A stretch of 64,000 nucleotides of DNA from an uncultured Eubacteriales bacterium. Its GTDB lineage: Bacteria; Bacillota; Clostridia; Christensenellales; CAG-314. The translations under genes and the position numbers were made by a program. The stretch lies in NCBI GenBank assembly GCA_900546875.1, contig URET01000001.1, positions 310,001 to 374,000 of the forward strand, written 5' to 3'. The notes below the pieces were generated by a model. It had not been told where the DNA came from. It saw nothing but the letters and a program-made list of their open reading frames with translations, and made no database searches. The number at the start of each line of letters is the position of its first letter. The first letter of the stretch is position 1. Of this stretch, positions 26,082-34,530 are shown in pieces.

Positions 26082-26794
26082 AAGCCCATCCTCTGACGCA
26101 ACGCTTCATAAACCAAAACGCCGCAGGCAACCGAAGCATTAAGTGAATTTACCTTTCCCCTTATCGGCAGAGATACCGTTCCGTCACAAAGCTTCCCTGT
26201 GAGTTTCCCGAGTCCTTTCCCCTCTCCGCCTATCACTAAAGCGACCGCCCCGGTAAGATCGGTTTTATAAACGCTCTCTCCCTTCATATCTGCGCCGTAT
26301 ACCCATATTTTATTCTGCTGAAACCATTGCACTGCCGAATTTATGTTCGTTACCCTTGCGACTTTCATATGCTCCGCCGCACCGGCAGATACCCTTATCA
26401 CAGTCTCGGTAACTGCGGCAGCCCTGTTTTTCCCTATCACTACTCCGTGTACGCCTCCGCACTCGCATACCCTGAGTATACTTCCGAGATTGTGCGGATC
26501 CTCTATGCCGTCCAGCACTACTATAAAAGGCTTTTCGTTCCTCGCTTCCGCCTCTTCTATTATATCTTCCAATCCGCAATATTCGAATCCGGATACGCGC
26601 GCAATAAATCCCTGATGCTTGCCTGTCATACTTTCTTTATCAAGTATGTATCTGTCCACAAACTGTATTTTGACGCCCCTCTCCCTCGCCATGGCAATTA
26701 TGGGATGTTCGGTTCCTTTTTCCACCAGCAGCACGTCCACATCTTTTCCGCTCTTCAATAACTCGCTGACAGCATTCTTGCCTTCTATTTTCAT
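26078..26794 (-). CDS. rlmB: 23S rRNA 2'-O-ribose methyltransferase (RlmB/TrmH family)
   Basis: 238 residues. An N-terminal substrate-binding domain (KIEGKNAVSELL) is followed by the SPOUT methyltransferase domain with the three family motifs: LDGIEDPHNLGSILRVCE, VALVIGGEGKGLGKL and VSLPIRGKVNSLNASVACGV. Predicted to methylate G2251-equivalent of 23S rRNA. It overlaps mrnC and the sigma factor gene by four bases each, as part of the mrnC-rlmB-sigH block known from Bacillus and Clostridia. Confidence 0.94.
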   Translation of the reverse strand: MKIEGKNAVSELLKSGKDVDVLLVEKGTEHPIIAMARERGVKIQFVDRYILDKESMTGKHQGFIARVSGFEYCGLEDIIEEAEARNEKPFIVVLDGIEDPHNLGSILRVCECGGVHGVVIGKNRAAAVTETVIRVSAGAAEHMKVARVTNINSAVQWFQQNKIWVYGADMKGESVYKTDLTGAVALVIGGEGKGLGKLTGKLCDGTVSLPIRGKVNSLNASVACGVLVYEALRQRMGL

Positions 26795-27192
26795 AATGGT
26801 CGTTCTGCCGCCTCCATCAACTCTTTTATCCTTTCTGACCTTCCCGTAAGATACAAATATCCGAGCACCGCTTCAAAACCGCTTGCCTTTTTATAATCAT
26901 CCAATGTCGCGTGCTTTGCCGGCGTGCTGACTTTGCTGTTACGCGCACGGCGGTATATATCGCTTTCCTCTTCAGTCAGCATATCCATTATGCTCTCGAC
27001 TGCTCTTGACTGAGCCGTAGCGTTTATTTCCTTAGTCGCAAGAGCATGCAGCCTGTTTGCTTTGGCGTCACTGTGCATGGCAAGCTTCCTTCTCACATAG
27101 AGCGTTTCGACCGCATCTCCGACAAATGCCAGCACAAGAGGATTGAGCAATCTCGCTTCCTGAACGCTCAGTATTTCGTCATCGAATGTCAT
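26791..27192 (-). CDS. mrnC: Mini-ribonuclease 3
   Basis: RNase III-type nuclease without a double-stranded RNA-binding domain; matures 23S rRNA in Firmicutes. The start MTFDDEI was chosen because GGAGG lies six bases upstream; that gives 133 residues, the normal size. LAFVGDAVETLYVRR is the RNase III signature with the catalytic Asp, and ATLDDYKKASGFEAVLGYLYLTG holds the second acidic cluster. It overlaps the upstream membrane protein gene by 14 bases and rlmB by four. Confidence 0.94.
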   Translation of the reverse strand: MTFDDEILSVQEARLLNPLVLAFVGDAVETLYVRRKLAMHSDAKANRLHALATKEINATAQSRAVESIMDMLTEEESDIYRRARNSKVSTPAKHATLDDYKKASGFEAVLGYLYLTGRSERIKELMEAAERPL

Positions 27193-27577
27193 TCCTTTCC
27201 TCCGCACTTCCGTCCTTGCTTTGCGCCTCACGCTTTTGAGTTTTCACTTCCGCTTCCGCCGCCTTTTCATTTTTACTCAACACCTTCATTGCATACAATA
27301 AATTCAGATACCCGGAAATATATAATACTATAGCCAACGCTGTTATGAGCTGCCACATCTCCGTCAGCCCGGCAAGAATGAATATCGTGATCACCGCCGC
27401 GGCAGATATTACAAGCACTGCCACGGGAAAAATCCTGAATCTGTTATCATCACTGTTTTCGTCGAGTCTGCCGTTTACCGTCAGAGAAACCGCGCACACC
27501 GCCGCAAAACCCCCGATCAGCGGGATCAAACATATCCACAGCCATTTCTTTATATCGCTTTTGTTTTTCAGCACCAT
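27179..27577 (-). CDS. Small membrane protein of unknown function
   Basis: 132 residues with three or four hydrophobic helices (about 13-33, 49-70, 73-97) and a highly charged C-terminal tail rich in Glu, Lys and Arg. No family was recognised. It lies between the U32 gene and mrnC, overlaps the mrnC start, and is therefore translated in the same block; a role in RNA metabolism is not implied by its sequence. Confidence 0.7.
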   Translation of the reverse strand: MVLKNKSDIKKWLWICLIPLIGGFAAVCAVSLTVNGRLDENSDDNRFRIFPVAVLVISAAAVITIFILAGLTEMWQLITALAIVLYISGYLNLLYAMKVLSKNEKAAEAEVKTQKREAQSKDGSAEERNDIR

Positions 27578-27603
27578 CTGCCCTTCTCCCTCTCAGCAAC
27601 GAT

Positions 27604-28839
27604 TCATACGGCTTTTTCGCCTTTCTTCTTTATTTCCCTTCTCAGTATATCCCCCGCAAATACGCGTTCGGGACAATTTATGCTCACCTTCTGCTGAACT
27701 ATATATACGTCATCTATCTCATTGCCGTCCTGATCTTTTATGCTTTGTACGACAAACGTCTTATTGAAACTCCTGCCTGCACCGAGAATATTGAGCAGAT
27801 CGCCTTTCCCGAAACGATTCCGCATTTCCACTAACGCAAAGCCGTTTTCCCAACTCAAAACTACGGCTATGAATTCATATGTCATGGCCGCTCTGCTCGA
27901 TTCGTAATACTGTTTGTTTTTTTCTCCGAAATAAAATCCCGTCGTGTAACTGCGGTGACCTGCTCTCACCGTTTCCTCTGTCAACTCCGGATCCGTCGTA
28001 TATTTTTCGCCTTCGAAATAATACCTGTCTATAGCCCTTCTGTAAGCGTTCACTATCGTGCCCACGTAGTATGCCGACTTGTTCCTTCCTTCTATCTTCA
28101 TACTTGCTATGCCTGTCCCGATCAATTCCGGTATATGCTCTATCATACGAAGATCCTTGGAATTTAGAAGATAACTTCCTCTTTCGTCCTCGGAAAGATA
28201 AATGCTTCTTTCGGGGTCCTCCGGTTCAGTCAGTTTCCAATTCCACCTGCAAGCCTGAACGCACTCTCCTCTGTTTCCGCCTCTGCCGGTCAGAAAATCA
28301 GAAAGCAGACACCTGCCCGAATACGATACGCACATGGCGCCGTGAACAAAAGCTTCGGTCTCAACGCCGCAAAGCTTCCCCGCCAAAGTCATTTCCGCCG
28401 CTTCCTTCAAAGTACATTCTCTCGCAAGCACGATACGCTTCACTCCTTGTTTTGCCCAAAACCTCAAAGCAAAACTGTTTGTAGTATTTGCCTGCGTGGA
28501 CAAATGCACGCTTAATCCCGGAACCAGCTCTCTGATCAGGTCGACTATACCCGGATCACTGACTAATACAGCATCGGCTCCTATACTTTTCAAATAACAC
28601 AGGTACTCGGGCAAGCTGTCGAAATCCTCCTCTTTTGCGTATATGTTTACCGTCACATATACTTTTACTCCTCTTTCGTGAGCGTATTCTACAGCCTGCT
28701 TAAGCTCGTCTTCGGTAAAGTTTTCTGCAAAAGCTCTCAGCCCGAATTTCTTCCCTGCCATGTAAACGGCGTTTGCACCGAAATGCACTGCAGTTTTAAG
28801 TTTTTCCATATCCCCGGCGGGGGCAAGCAATTCAATCAT
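27604..28839 (-). CDS. U32 family protein, probable tRNA uridine hydroxylation factor
   Basis: 411 residues. The TIM-barrel start ELLAPAGDMEKLKTAVHFGANAVYMAGKKFGLRA and the signature EAFVHGAMCVSYSGRCLLSDFLTGRGGNRGECVQAC (split by conserved Cys residues) define peptidase family U32. Known relatives TrhP/RlhA work with iron-sulfur chemistry in prephenate-dependent hydroxylation of tRNA or rRNA. It overlaps the methyltransferase gene by four bases; the pairing with a TrmR-like enzyme is the B. subtilis yrrM-yrrN-yrrO arrangement and supports the tRNA 5-hydroxyuridine pathway. Only one U32 gene is present here where B. subtilis has two. Confidence 0.85.
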   Translation of the reverse strand: MIELLAPAGDMEKLKTAVHFGANAVYMAGKKFGLRAFAENFTEDELKQAVEYAHERGVKVYVTVNIYAKEEDFDSLPEYLCYLKSIGADAVLVSDPGIVDLIRELVPGLSVHLSTQANTTNSFALRFWAKQGVKRIVLARECTLKEAAEMTLAGKLCGVETEAFVHGAMCVSYSGRCLLSDFLTGRGGNRGECVQACRWNWKLTEPEDPERSIYLSEDERGSYLLNSKDLRMIEHIPELIGTGIASMKIEGRNKSAYYVGTIVNAYRRAIDRYYFEGEKYTTDPELTEETVRAGHRSYTTGFYFGEKNKQYYESSRAAMTYEFIAVVLSWENGFALVEMRNRFGKGDLLNILGAGRSFNKTFVVQSIKDQDGNEIDDVYIVQQKVSINCPERVFAGDILRREIKKKGEKAV

Positions 28840-29459
28840 TTGTTTTCCTTTTTTATACTCAAAGTTATTCCGTCGCCTTCCCTTAATAAAAGCGTGTCGT
28901 ACTTGTCCGACTCAAGCAGCGCTTCCAGAAAACCTTTCATATTCCGTGCTATTGTAACATGCTTATGTCCCGTACCGGGAAAATTCTCCACATACCCCAT
29001 ATACAGCACGTCGTCACATATCAGCACTCCGCCTTCCGTGAGCATTTCGGTTATATACGGCAAAAATACCTCATACTTCCCCTTCGGTCCGTCCATAAAA
29101 ACCAAATCATAGCTCCCGGTAAGCATCGGAAGTATCTCCTCGGCGTCCCCGTTTATGACATTGACTCTTTCTTCCATACCGAGTCGGATAAAGTTCTCTC
29201 TCGCTTCCTCGCATCGGTCTGCGTCCTTCTCGACTGTATAAAGCCTGGCTTCCGGCGCCGACTCAAGCATAACGGCTCCGCTGTACCCTACCGCTGTCCC
29301 TATCTCCAATATCCTTTCCGGAGCTTTTATCTTTACTATTATCCTCAGCAGTTTCTCGGTTTCCTCACATATAACGGGTATGTGCCTTTCCAGTGCGCGC
29401 TCCTTTATCTTCCCGAGCCCGACTCTTTCCGCATCTGCATTTCTCCTCGGCTTTTCCAT
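28836..29459 (-). CDS. SAM-dependent O-methyltransferase, TrmR-like
   Basis: 207 residues with a class I methyltransferase fold: motif I ILEIGTAVGYSGAVML, acidic loop LYTVEKDADRCEEA, and YDLVFMDGPKGKYEVFLPYI as the metal/SAM region of the catechol-type O-methyltransferase family. In B. subtilis the related TrmR (YrrM) methylates 5-hydroxyuridine in tRNA wobble positions. Coupling to the U32 gene supports that role here. Starts nine bases after rnj. Confidence 0.85.
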   Translation of the reverse strand: MEKPRRNADAERVGLGKIKERALERHIPVICEETEKLLRIIVKIKAPERILEIGTAVGYSGAVMLESAPEARLYTVEKDADRCEEARENFIRLGMEERVNVINGDAEEILPMLTGSYDLVFMDGPKGKYEVFLPYITEMLTEGGVLICDDVLYMGYVENFPGTGHKHVTIARNMKGFLEALLESDKYDTLLLREGDGITLSIKKENK

Positions 29460-29467
29460 ATCTTCAG

Positions 29468-31135
29468 CTATATCTGTACTATTACAGGCAAAACCATGGG
29501 ACTGCGCTTGAGCTTCCTTGCCAGATAAGCTTTGATCTGTTTCTGTATCAGGATTTTCGCCCCCGAGGCATTGAATTCCTTAAGATCCATTTCCTGCAGC
29601 ACTGATATCGCGATCTGCTTCATTTCGTCTACGATATCGTCGGCAGAATTATCCCCTGTATAAATAAAGCCCCTGCTTATTATCTCCGGTCCGCTTACTA
29701 TGCCGCCTTCAGTCGTGGACACGCCCACAACTACTATAAGCATACCGTCTTCGCTGAGCAGCAGTCTGTCCCTCAGAACTATATTGCCTACATCGCCGAC
29801 TCCCAATCCGTCTACAAGTACGTTGCCCGCAGTTACCGTGCCTTCCTTCCTCATGTATTTCCTCGTGACCTCTATGCAATCCCCCAGCTCAGCTATTATA
29901 ACGTTTTTCTCCGGGATCCCCATTCGCACAGCCAAAGTCGCATGCTGCTTCAGATGCCTGTACTCTCCGTGAACAGGTATGAAATACGTGGGCTTCAGCA
30001 ACGCCAACATGAGCTTTAACTCTTCCTGACACGCGTGTCCCGATACATGCACGTCCGCAAGCCTGCTGTATATGACCTTCGCGCCCAGTCTGTACAAATT
30101 ATTGATCACACGGAATACGTCCTTTTCATTCCCCGGTATCGGCGACGCCGATATTATCACGGTGTCATCCGGACCTATCTTGACCTTCCCGAACTCCCCG
30201 CTGCTCATTCGCGTCAACGCGCTCATAGGTTCACCCTGACTTCCCGTGCTCAGTATAAGCTGATTCTTGTGAGGTATACGATCCAACTTGTCCAGATCTA
30301 TCATAAGATTCGGACTGTAATGCAGATATCCGACACGCGTGGCTATCTCCAGCACATTCTCCATGCTCCTTCCGGATACCGCAACCTTCCTGTTAAACTC
30401 CCTCGCTAAATCGAGAATGATCTGAACCCTGTCCACATTGCTTGCAAATGTGGTGACTATTATCCTGTTTTCGACATTCTCTCCGAATATCCTCTTCAGT
30501 GTTTCGGCGACTACCTGCTCACTCATCGTGTAACCCTGCCTCTCCACGTTGGTCGAATCTGCAAGCATCAACGCCACTCCTTTCCTCCCTATCTCAGCCA
30601 CACGGCTCAGACTCATCACTTCACCCGCTAACGGAGTAAAATCTATCTTGTAGTCCCCCGTTATGAATACTGTCCCTACGGGAGTGGATAACGAAATCGC
30701 AAGCGACCCCGCCACAGAATGACATACATGTATGAATTCGGCTGTAAAAACACCTAGCGAAACTACCGTTCCGTCCGTAACGCTGATAAGATCGGCACCG
30801 AATATGCCGTGCTCCGTAAGCTTGCTCTCTACCAGAGCAAGAGTCAAAGGAGTTGCGAAAACCGGTATATCTTTTCCCAGTTCCTTAAGCACATAAGGCA
30901 CCGCTCCTATATGATCTTCGTGCCCGTGCGTAAGCAGAATACCTTTTATCTTTTCGGCATTTTCCTTCAGATACGATACATCCGGTATCACAACATCCAC
31001 TCCGGGCATTTCGGCCGTAGGAAAACACAGCCCGCAGTCAACCACTACTATCTGATCACAGCTTTCAAAAACCGTTATGTTCTTTCCGATCTCCCCGAGT
31101 CCGCCGAGAAACATAACTCTTATACTATTTGCCAT
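29468..31135 (-). CDS. rnj: Ribonuclease J
   Basis: 555 residues, standard length. Metallo-beta-lactamase fold with the zinc motif LLTHGHEDHIGAVPYVL, further ligands in HVCHSVAGSLAIS and ITGDYKIDFTP, the beta-CASP domain with STGSQGEPMSAL and HVSGHACQEEL, and the C-terminal HGEYRHLKQHATLA. Has 5'-3' exo- and endonuclease activity in mRNA decay and rRNA maturation. First full-size gene of a block of about 10 kb with almost no gaps. A 26-codon frame overlaps its start (see the separate entry). Confidence 0.97.
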   Translation of the reverse strand: MANSIRVMFLGGLGEIGKNITVFESCDQIVVVDCGLCFPTAEMPGVDVVIPDVSYLKENAEKIKGILLTHGHEDHIGAVPYVLKELGKDIPVFATPLTLALVESKLTEHGIFGADLISVTDGTVVSLGVFTAEFIHVCHSVAGSLAISLSTPVGTVFITGDYKIDFTPLAGEVMSLSRVAEIGRKGVALMLADSTNVERQGYTMSEQVVAETLKRIFGENVENRIIVTTFASNVDRVQIILDLAREFNRKVAVSGRSMENVLEIATRVGYLHYSPNLMIDLDKLDRIPHKNQLILSTGSQGEPMSALTRMSSGEFGKVKIGPDDTVIISASPIPGNEKDVFRVINNLYRLGAKVIYSRLADVHVSGHACQEELKLMLALLKPTYFIPVHGEYRHLKQHATLAVRMGIPEKNVIIAELGDCIEVTRKYMRKEGTVTAGNVLVDGLGVGDVGNIVLRDRLLLSEDGMLIVVVGVSTTEGGIVSGPEIISRGFIYTGDNSADDIVDEMKQIAISVLQEMDLKEFNASGAKILIQKQIKAYLARKLKRSPMVLPVIVQI

Positions 31136-31205
31136 ATATTCCGTCCTTTGGAATCGCGCTCACGGCGCGTATTATGTAATCGGATCCCTTCTCCATTATA
31201 TCCAT
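31125..31205 (-). CDS. Possible 26-residue leader ORF coupled to rnj
   Basis: An ATG with GGGGGAGA directly upstream opens a frame beginning MDIMEKGSDYIIRAVS and ending DGIYGK, and its TAG lies inside the first codons of rnj (overlap 11 bases). The frame contains a small hairpin, CGCGC-CGTGA-GCGCG. The rnj start has its own AAAGGACGG. The arrangement suits translational coupling or autoregulation, but the frame is short and no homologue is recognised. Confidence 0.35.
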   Translation of the reverse strand: MDIMEKGSDYIIRAVSAIPKDGIYGK

Positions 31206-31230
31206 TCTCCCCCTATACAATACCTATTTT

Positions 31231-31259
31231 ATTATACAATAAATCCACAAAAAACACAA
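31231..31259 (-). promoter_or_regulatory. Promoter of the rnj block
   Basis: Minus strand TTGTGT (31254-31259), 17-bp spacer, TATAAT (31231-31236). Predicted start about 90 nt before rnj and 20 nt before the possible leader ORF. Confidence 0.65.
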
Positions 31260-31286
31260 TCATATACAGGTTATGATTCACATTTC

Positions 31287-31329
31287 AAAAAATAAACAGA
31301 CACATTTTCTTTCCACGGTCAGTCTGTTT
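31287..31329 (-). terminator. Terminator after the HIT gene
   Basis: AAACAGAC and GTCTGTTT pair around a 20-nt loop and are followed on the minus strand by ATTTTTT. It separates the HIT gene unit from the rnj promoter. Confidence 0.65.
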
Positions 31330-31467
31330 AATCTAATGCCGTACCCTAGCCAAAAACCCTCCTGAGCTTTCCGGACAATAAAACTCAGAAATAAGGAATT
31401 TCCGCAAAAATTAAAAAGGACGAAAATTTCAGAATTCTTCGCCTTTATTTGCCTGATAAATCGTAAT

Positions 31468-31932
31468 TTACGAGTTCAGCCACTTTTTCAATAATCCATA
31501 TATGATTTGAATATCCTCTTTACTGCACATTTGTTCGGTTCTGCCGATTGAGTAATGATGACCGAAATTATTATCTATATAAGTATTTCCATTGATGACA
31601 ACCGGATTTTTGTATCTCGGTCTGACATGAATATGTATATGCGGGCATGGCTCAGGTGACTTGTAAAAACTGTTCATCAGGCAGCTCCAATTACAGTATT
31701 CTGCATCGAAAACTGTTTTTACGCATTTTTCGTATTTCTTTATCAACAGAAGAAGTTCCGACCATTCATCATCTTTGAGTTCCGGCAAAGTACCGCAATG
31801 CCGCTTTAATACTATAATGCACCGTCCGATATAATCTTGTTCATCCGCAAGGTAAACAGTCCAATATTTGTTATCTGACAATAAATACTTCTTGTCCTCT
31901 TCGGACAGATTACACCATTCGCATTTTTTCAT
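31468..31932 (-). CDS. HIT family protein (nucleotide hydrolase/transferase)
   Basis: 154 residues from the ATG behind GAGGGG. The catalytic triad HIHIHVRPR matches the HxHxHxx motif of histidine-triad hydrolases acting on nucleotide phosphoramidates or diadenosine polyphosphates. The start has a CEWC pair and the body a few extra cysteines. The gene is noticeably more AT-rich than its neighbours and is preceded by a decayed histidine-phosphatase pseudogene in the same transcription direction, so the pair may have arrived together by transfer. A longer upstream frame exists but would begin inside the pseudogene. Confidence 0.85.
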   Translation of the reverse strand: MKKCEWCNLSEEDKKYLLSDNKYWTVYLADEQDYIGRCIIVLKRHCGTLPELKDDEWSELLLLIKKYEKCVKTVFDAEYCNWSCLMNSFYKSPEPCPHIHIHVRPRYKNPVVINGNTYIDNNFGHHYSIGRTEQMCSKEDIQIIYGLLKKWLNS

Positions 31933-31997
31933 GATTTCCCCTCTGACTTTGGATTTGTTTAACTGCTCTACAAATCTGAAGTTATCAATCTTCTCTT

Positions 31998-32551
31998 TCA
32001 AACACATTTATTTTCTCTATGTTCTGCAATTCTCTGCCGCAAAAACTCTACAATCCACGACATCAACGATTTTATTTCTGCAAAAACCTCGTATTCAACA
32101 GATTTGTCAAAACAACCGGATGGTGCAAAGAGCGGTTCCGTGACTGCCAATCACAACCGTCTTATCCTGATACTTTCCAAGAACACGCATTAATGCGTTT
32201 ACATTTCGCATTTGCACTTCTTAAGCGTCTCTCCGTCAGTGAGTTTACAGAAAAAATCACTCTATTATTTCTTTGAAAACGCTGTAAAATCTGTAATCCA
32301 AGCACTATCTGCTTTTCTTTCTCTGAAATCCCGAGCGATTTCAATCGGCAATTAATTACTGTCTGCAAAATGTTGAATCGTATCAATTGCGCGCTTATAA
32401 GGACCGGACAGCAAAGCATCGACCTTTTTATTCGGCAGTTACCGTGATACTATTTTCTGACCTTCGATCCTTTTGCCGACAGCTCTCTATTGCAGTAATC
32501 ATGGTTAAGATAATCAGACTCTGCCGGTCTCACAAAATAAAGTATCGTCAT
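31998..32551 (-). pseudogene. Histidine phosphatase (phosphoglycerate mutase-like) pseudogene
   Basis: Reading the three minus-strand frames in turn gives a continuous match to the histidine phosphatase family: MTILYFVRPAESDYLNHDY, then LLSGPYKRAIDTIQHFADSN, then DFRERKADSAWITDFTAFSKK, then KLTDGETLKK, then ALMRVLGKYQDKTVVIGSHG followed by TALCTI, and AEIKSLMSWIVEFL at the end. These pieces are broken by several stops and frameshifts, and the catalytic RHG/RHA motif reads RPA. A promoter and ribosome-binding site remain in front. Too many lesions for a sequencing error; it is a decayed gene. Confidence 0.85.
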
Positions 32552-32590
32552 AGCTGCTTCCTCGCCAGATTAGTGATTATCTTTGACTAT

Positions 32591-32618
32591 ATTATACAAC
32601 GAAATAATTTAAAATCAA
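32591..32618 (-). promoter_or_regulatory. Promoter of the pseudogene-HIT unit
   Basis: Minus strand TTGATT (32613-32618), 16-bp spacer, TATAAT (32591-32596), about 40 bases before the pseudogene ATG. It probably still drives the HIT gene. Confidence 0.55.
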
Positions 32619-32621
32619 AAT

Positions 32622-32659
32622 AAAAAAACGCACCTGCCTTGTTTATAAGGTATGGTGCG
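32622..32659 (-). terminator. Terminator of the acyl-CoA reduction operon
   Basis: CGCACC pairs with GGTGCG, with an inner CCTT/AAGG stem, and seven T residues follow on the minus strand. About 90 bases after the fabG-like stop. Confidence 0.8.
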
Positions 32660-32750
32660 ATATTCTACTTTACTTCACATATATTCTGTGGCAACAATTC
32701 CCTGTGAAAACTAAGGCAATACTCCGCGTCTGTTTTTTATATCATTATGT

Positions 32751-33470
32751 TTACAGTCTCATTCCGCCGTTTACGCTGAGAACGTGCCCGGTGATATATG
32801 AAGCGTCATCGCTTGCCAGAAACAAAGCGGGCTTTGCTATTTCTTCCGGCTGTCCGAGACGCCCGAGCATGGTAAGCGAAGAAAACTTGTCAAGCAATTC
32901 CTGCGGTACGGTTTTAAGTATGTCGGTCATCACATATCCGGGAGCTATACAGTTCACTCTCACCGGCACTCCCTTACGCGCAAACTCTTTCGCCCATGTC
33001 TTTGTGAGTCCGATCACGCCTGCTTTGGAAGCGGCATAATTCGCCTGCCCTATATTTCCGTACTCTCCTACCACTGACGATATGCTTATTATACTTCCGC
33101 CTCCCATTGCTTCCATATGAGGCCCTATCAGACGGGTAAGATTGAATACCCCGGTAAGATTGACTGATATTACCGTATTCCACATCTCGTCTGTCATTTT
33201 ACGCGTCATAGCATCTCTCGTTATGCCGGCGTTATTCACAAGTATGTCGATTCTGCCATATTTTCCGACGGCATATTTGTAAAATTCTTCGCATGCCGCG
33301 CTGTCTGCGACATTCAGGTCATACCATTCCACTTCGGCTGCGTCATAAACCGGTTGCGTGACGTCAACTGCTATGACCTTTGCCCCTTCTTTTGCAAAAA
33401 GCTTGCATATCTCGCCGCCTATCCCCTTTGCTCCGCCTGTCACTACGGCAACTTTATCCTTTAATTTCAT
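32751..33470 (-). CDS. fabG: 3-oxoacyl-ACP/acetoacetyl-CoA reductase (SDR family)
   Basis: 239 residues of the classical short-chain dehydrogenase fold: cofactor motif TGGAKGIGGEI, NNAG, catalytic Ser in ISISSVVGEYG and YAASK. Closest in style to FabG/PhaB, which reduce 3-oxoacyl-ACP or acetoacetyl-CoA to the (R)-3-hydroxy product, usually with NADPH. As the last gene of the phaJ-acd-etfB-etfA operon it is more likely to act on CoA esters here than in fatty acid synthesis; this is inference. Confidence 0.85.
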   Translation of the reverse strand: MKLKDKVAVVTGGAKGIGGEICKLFAKEGAKVIAVDVTQPVYDAAEVEWYDLNVADSAACEEFYKYAVGKYGRIDILVNNAGITRDAMTRKMTDEMWNTVISVNLTGVFNLTRLIGPHMEAMGGGSIISISSVVGEYGNIGQANYAASKAGVIGLTKTWAKEFARKGVPVRVNCIAPGYVMTDILKTVPQELLDKFSSLTMLGRLGQPEEIAKPALFLASDDASYITGHVLSVNGGMRL

Positions 33471-33532
33471 TACATTGTCTCCTTGATAATTCGTGTGCTC
33501 AAAAGTCCTTCACCGACTTCTTTATTTACCTT

Positions 33533-34519
33533 TTACGCTTTCTTCTGTCTACGGATCTCTTCGATCACCTTGGGAATTATGATCCCGGCGTCCCCTACGA
33601 CTCCGAGATGCGCTACGCTCATTATCGGCGCATTTTTATCCTTGTTTACTGCTATTATAAATTCTGACTCTTCCATGCCTGCAAGATGCTGCACGGCTCC
33701 GCTTATGCCTATTGCCATATAACACTGCGGCCTTACTGTCTTTCCGGTCTGACCGACCTGTCTCGGCTGAGGCATACGCCCGGCGTCTACCAGCGCTCTC
33801 GAAGAACTTACCGTGCCCTTCAGTTCGTGAGCAAGCTCTTCCGCCACACAGATTTTCTCCGCAAAACCTCTTCCGCACGACACAAGTATTTTCGCCTCTT
33901 CGATTTTCTCGACTTCCTTGGTCTCTTTTACCTCTTCTATCAGCTTTACGACAAATTTTTCCTCATGCCAATCAACATGCAGATTTTTCACCGTTCCCGT
34001 TCTGCTTTTGTCCTCTGCAGGCTTTTTCATAACGCCCGGCCTCACCGTGGACATCTGCGGCCGTGCATCCGGACATACTATCGTGGCAAACAGATTTCCT
34101 CCGAAAGCAGGCCTTGTCATAAAAAGATTACCGCTTTCATCGGCTTCAAGCCCCGTACAGTCCGCTGTCAGTCCCGTCCTGAGTCTTGCAGACATCCTCG
34201 GGGCCAGATCCCTTCCTATACTTGTTGCTCCTATAAGCACTATATTGGGCTTCACTTCTTCGATCGCCGCCGTAAATGCTTGAGCATACTGCTCCGTCAT
34301 GTACTTTTCGAGTCTTTCGTCGTCTGCAGTATACACCTCATCGGCGCCGTAATGAAAAAGCTTTTCCGCCTCCTTTCCTATATCTTTCCCCAAAAGCACG
34401 GCAACTACCTTTTCTCCGCATTTTTCGGCTATTTTCCTTGCTGCTCCCAGCAGTTCGAAAGAAACATTCTGAAGTTTGCCGTCCCGCTGTTCACAATAAA
34501 CCAAAATATTCTCAGGCAT
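33533..34519 (-). CDS. etfA: Electron transfer flavoprotein alpha subunit
   Basis: 328 residues. The C-terminal FAD domain is clear: SSRALVDAGRMPQPRQVGQTGKTV, CYMAIGISGAVQHLAGM and FIIAVNKDKNAPIMSVAHLGVVGDA. No N-terminal ferredoxin domain. With EtfB it shuttles electrons to the acyl-CoA dehydrogenase encoded next to it; in Clostridia such a set often forms an electron-bifurcating Bcd-EtfAB complex, which sequence inspection alone cannot prove. Twelve bases after etfB. Confidence 0.95.
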   Translation of the reverse strand: MPENILVYCEQRDGKLQNVSFELLGAARKIAEKCGEKVVAVLLGKDIGKEAEKLFHYGADEVYTADDERLEKYMTEQYAQAFTAAIEEVKPNIVLIGATSIGRDLAPRMSARLRTGLTADCTGLEADESGNLFMTRPAFGGNLFATIVCPDARPQMSTVRPGVMKKPAEDKSRTGTVKNLHVDWHEEKFVVKLIEEVKETKEVEKIEEAKILVSCGRGFAEKICVAEELAHELKGTVSSSRALVDAGRMPQPRQVGQTGKTVRPQCYMAIGISGAVQHLAGMEESEFIIAVNKDKNAPIMSVAHLGVVGDAGIIIPKVIEEIRRQKKA

Positions 34520-34530
34520 ATCTTACCCCC

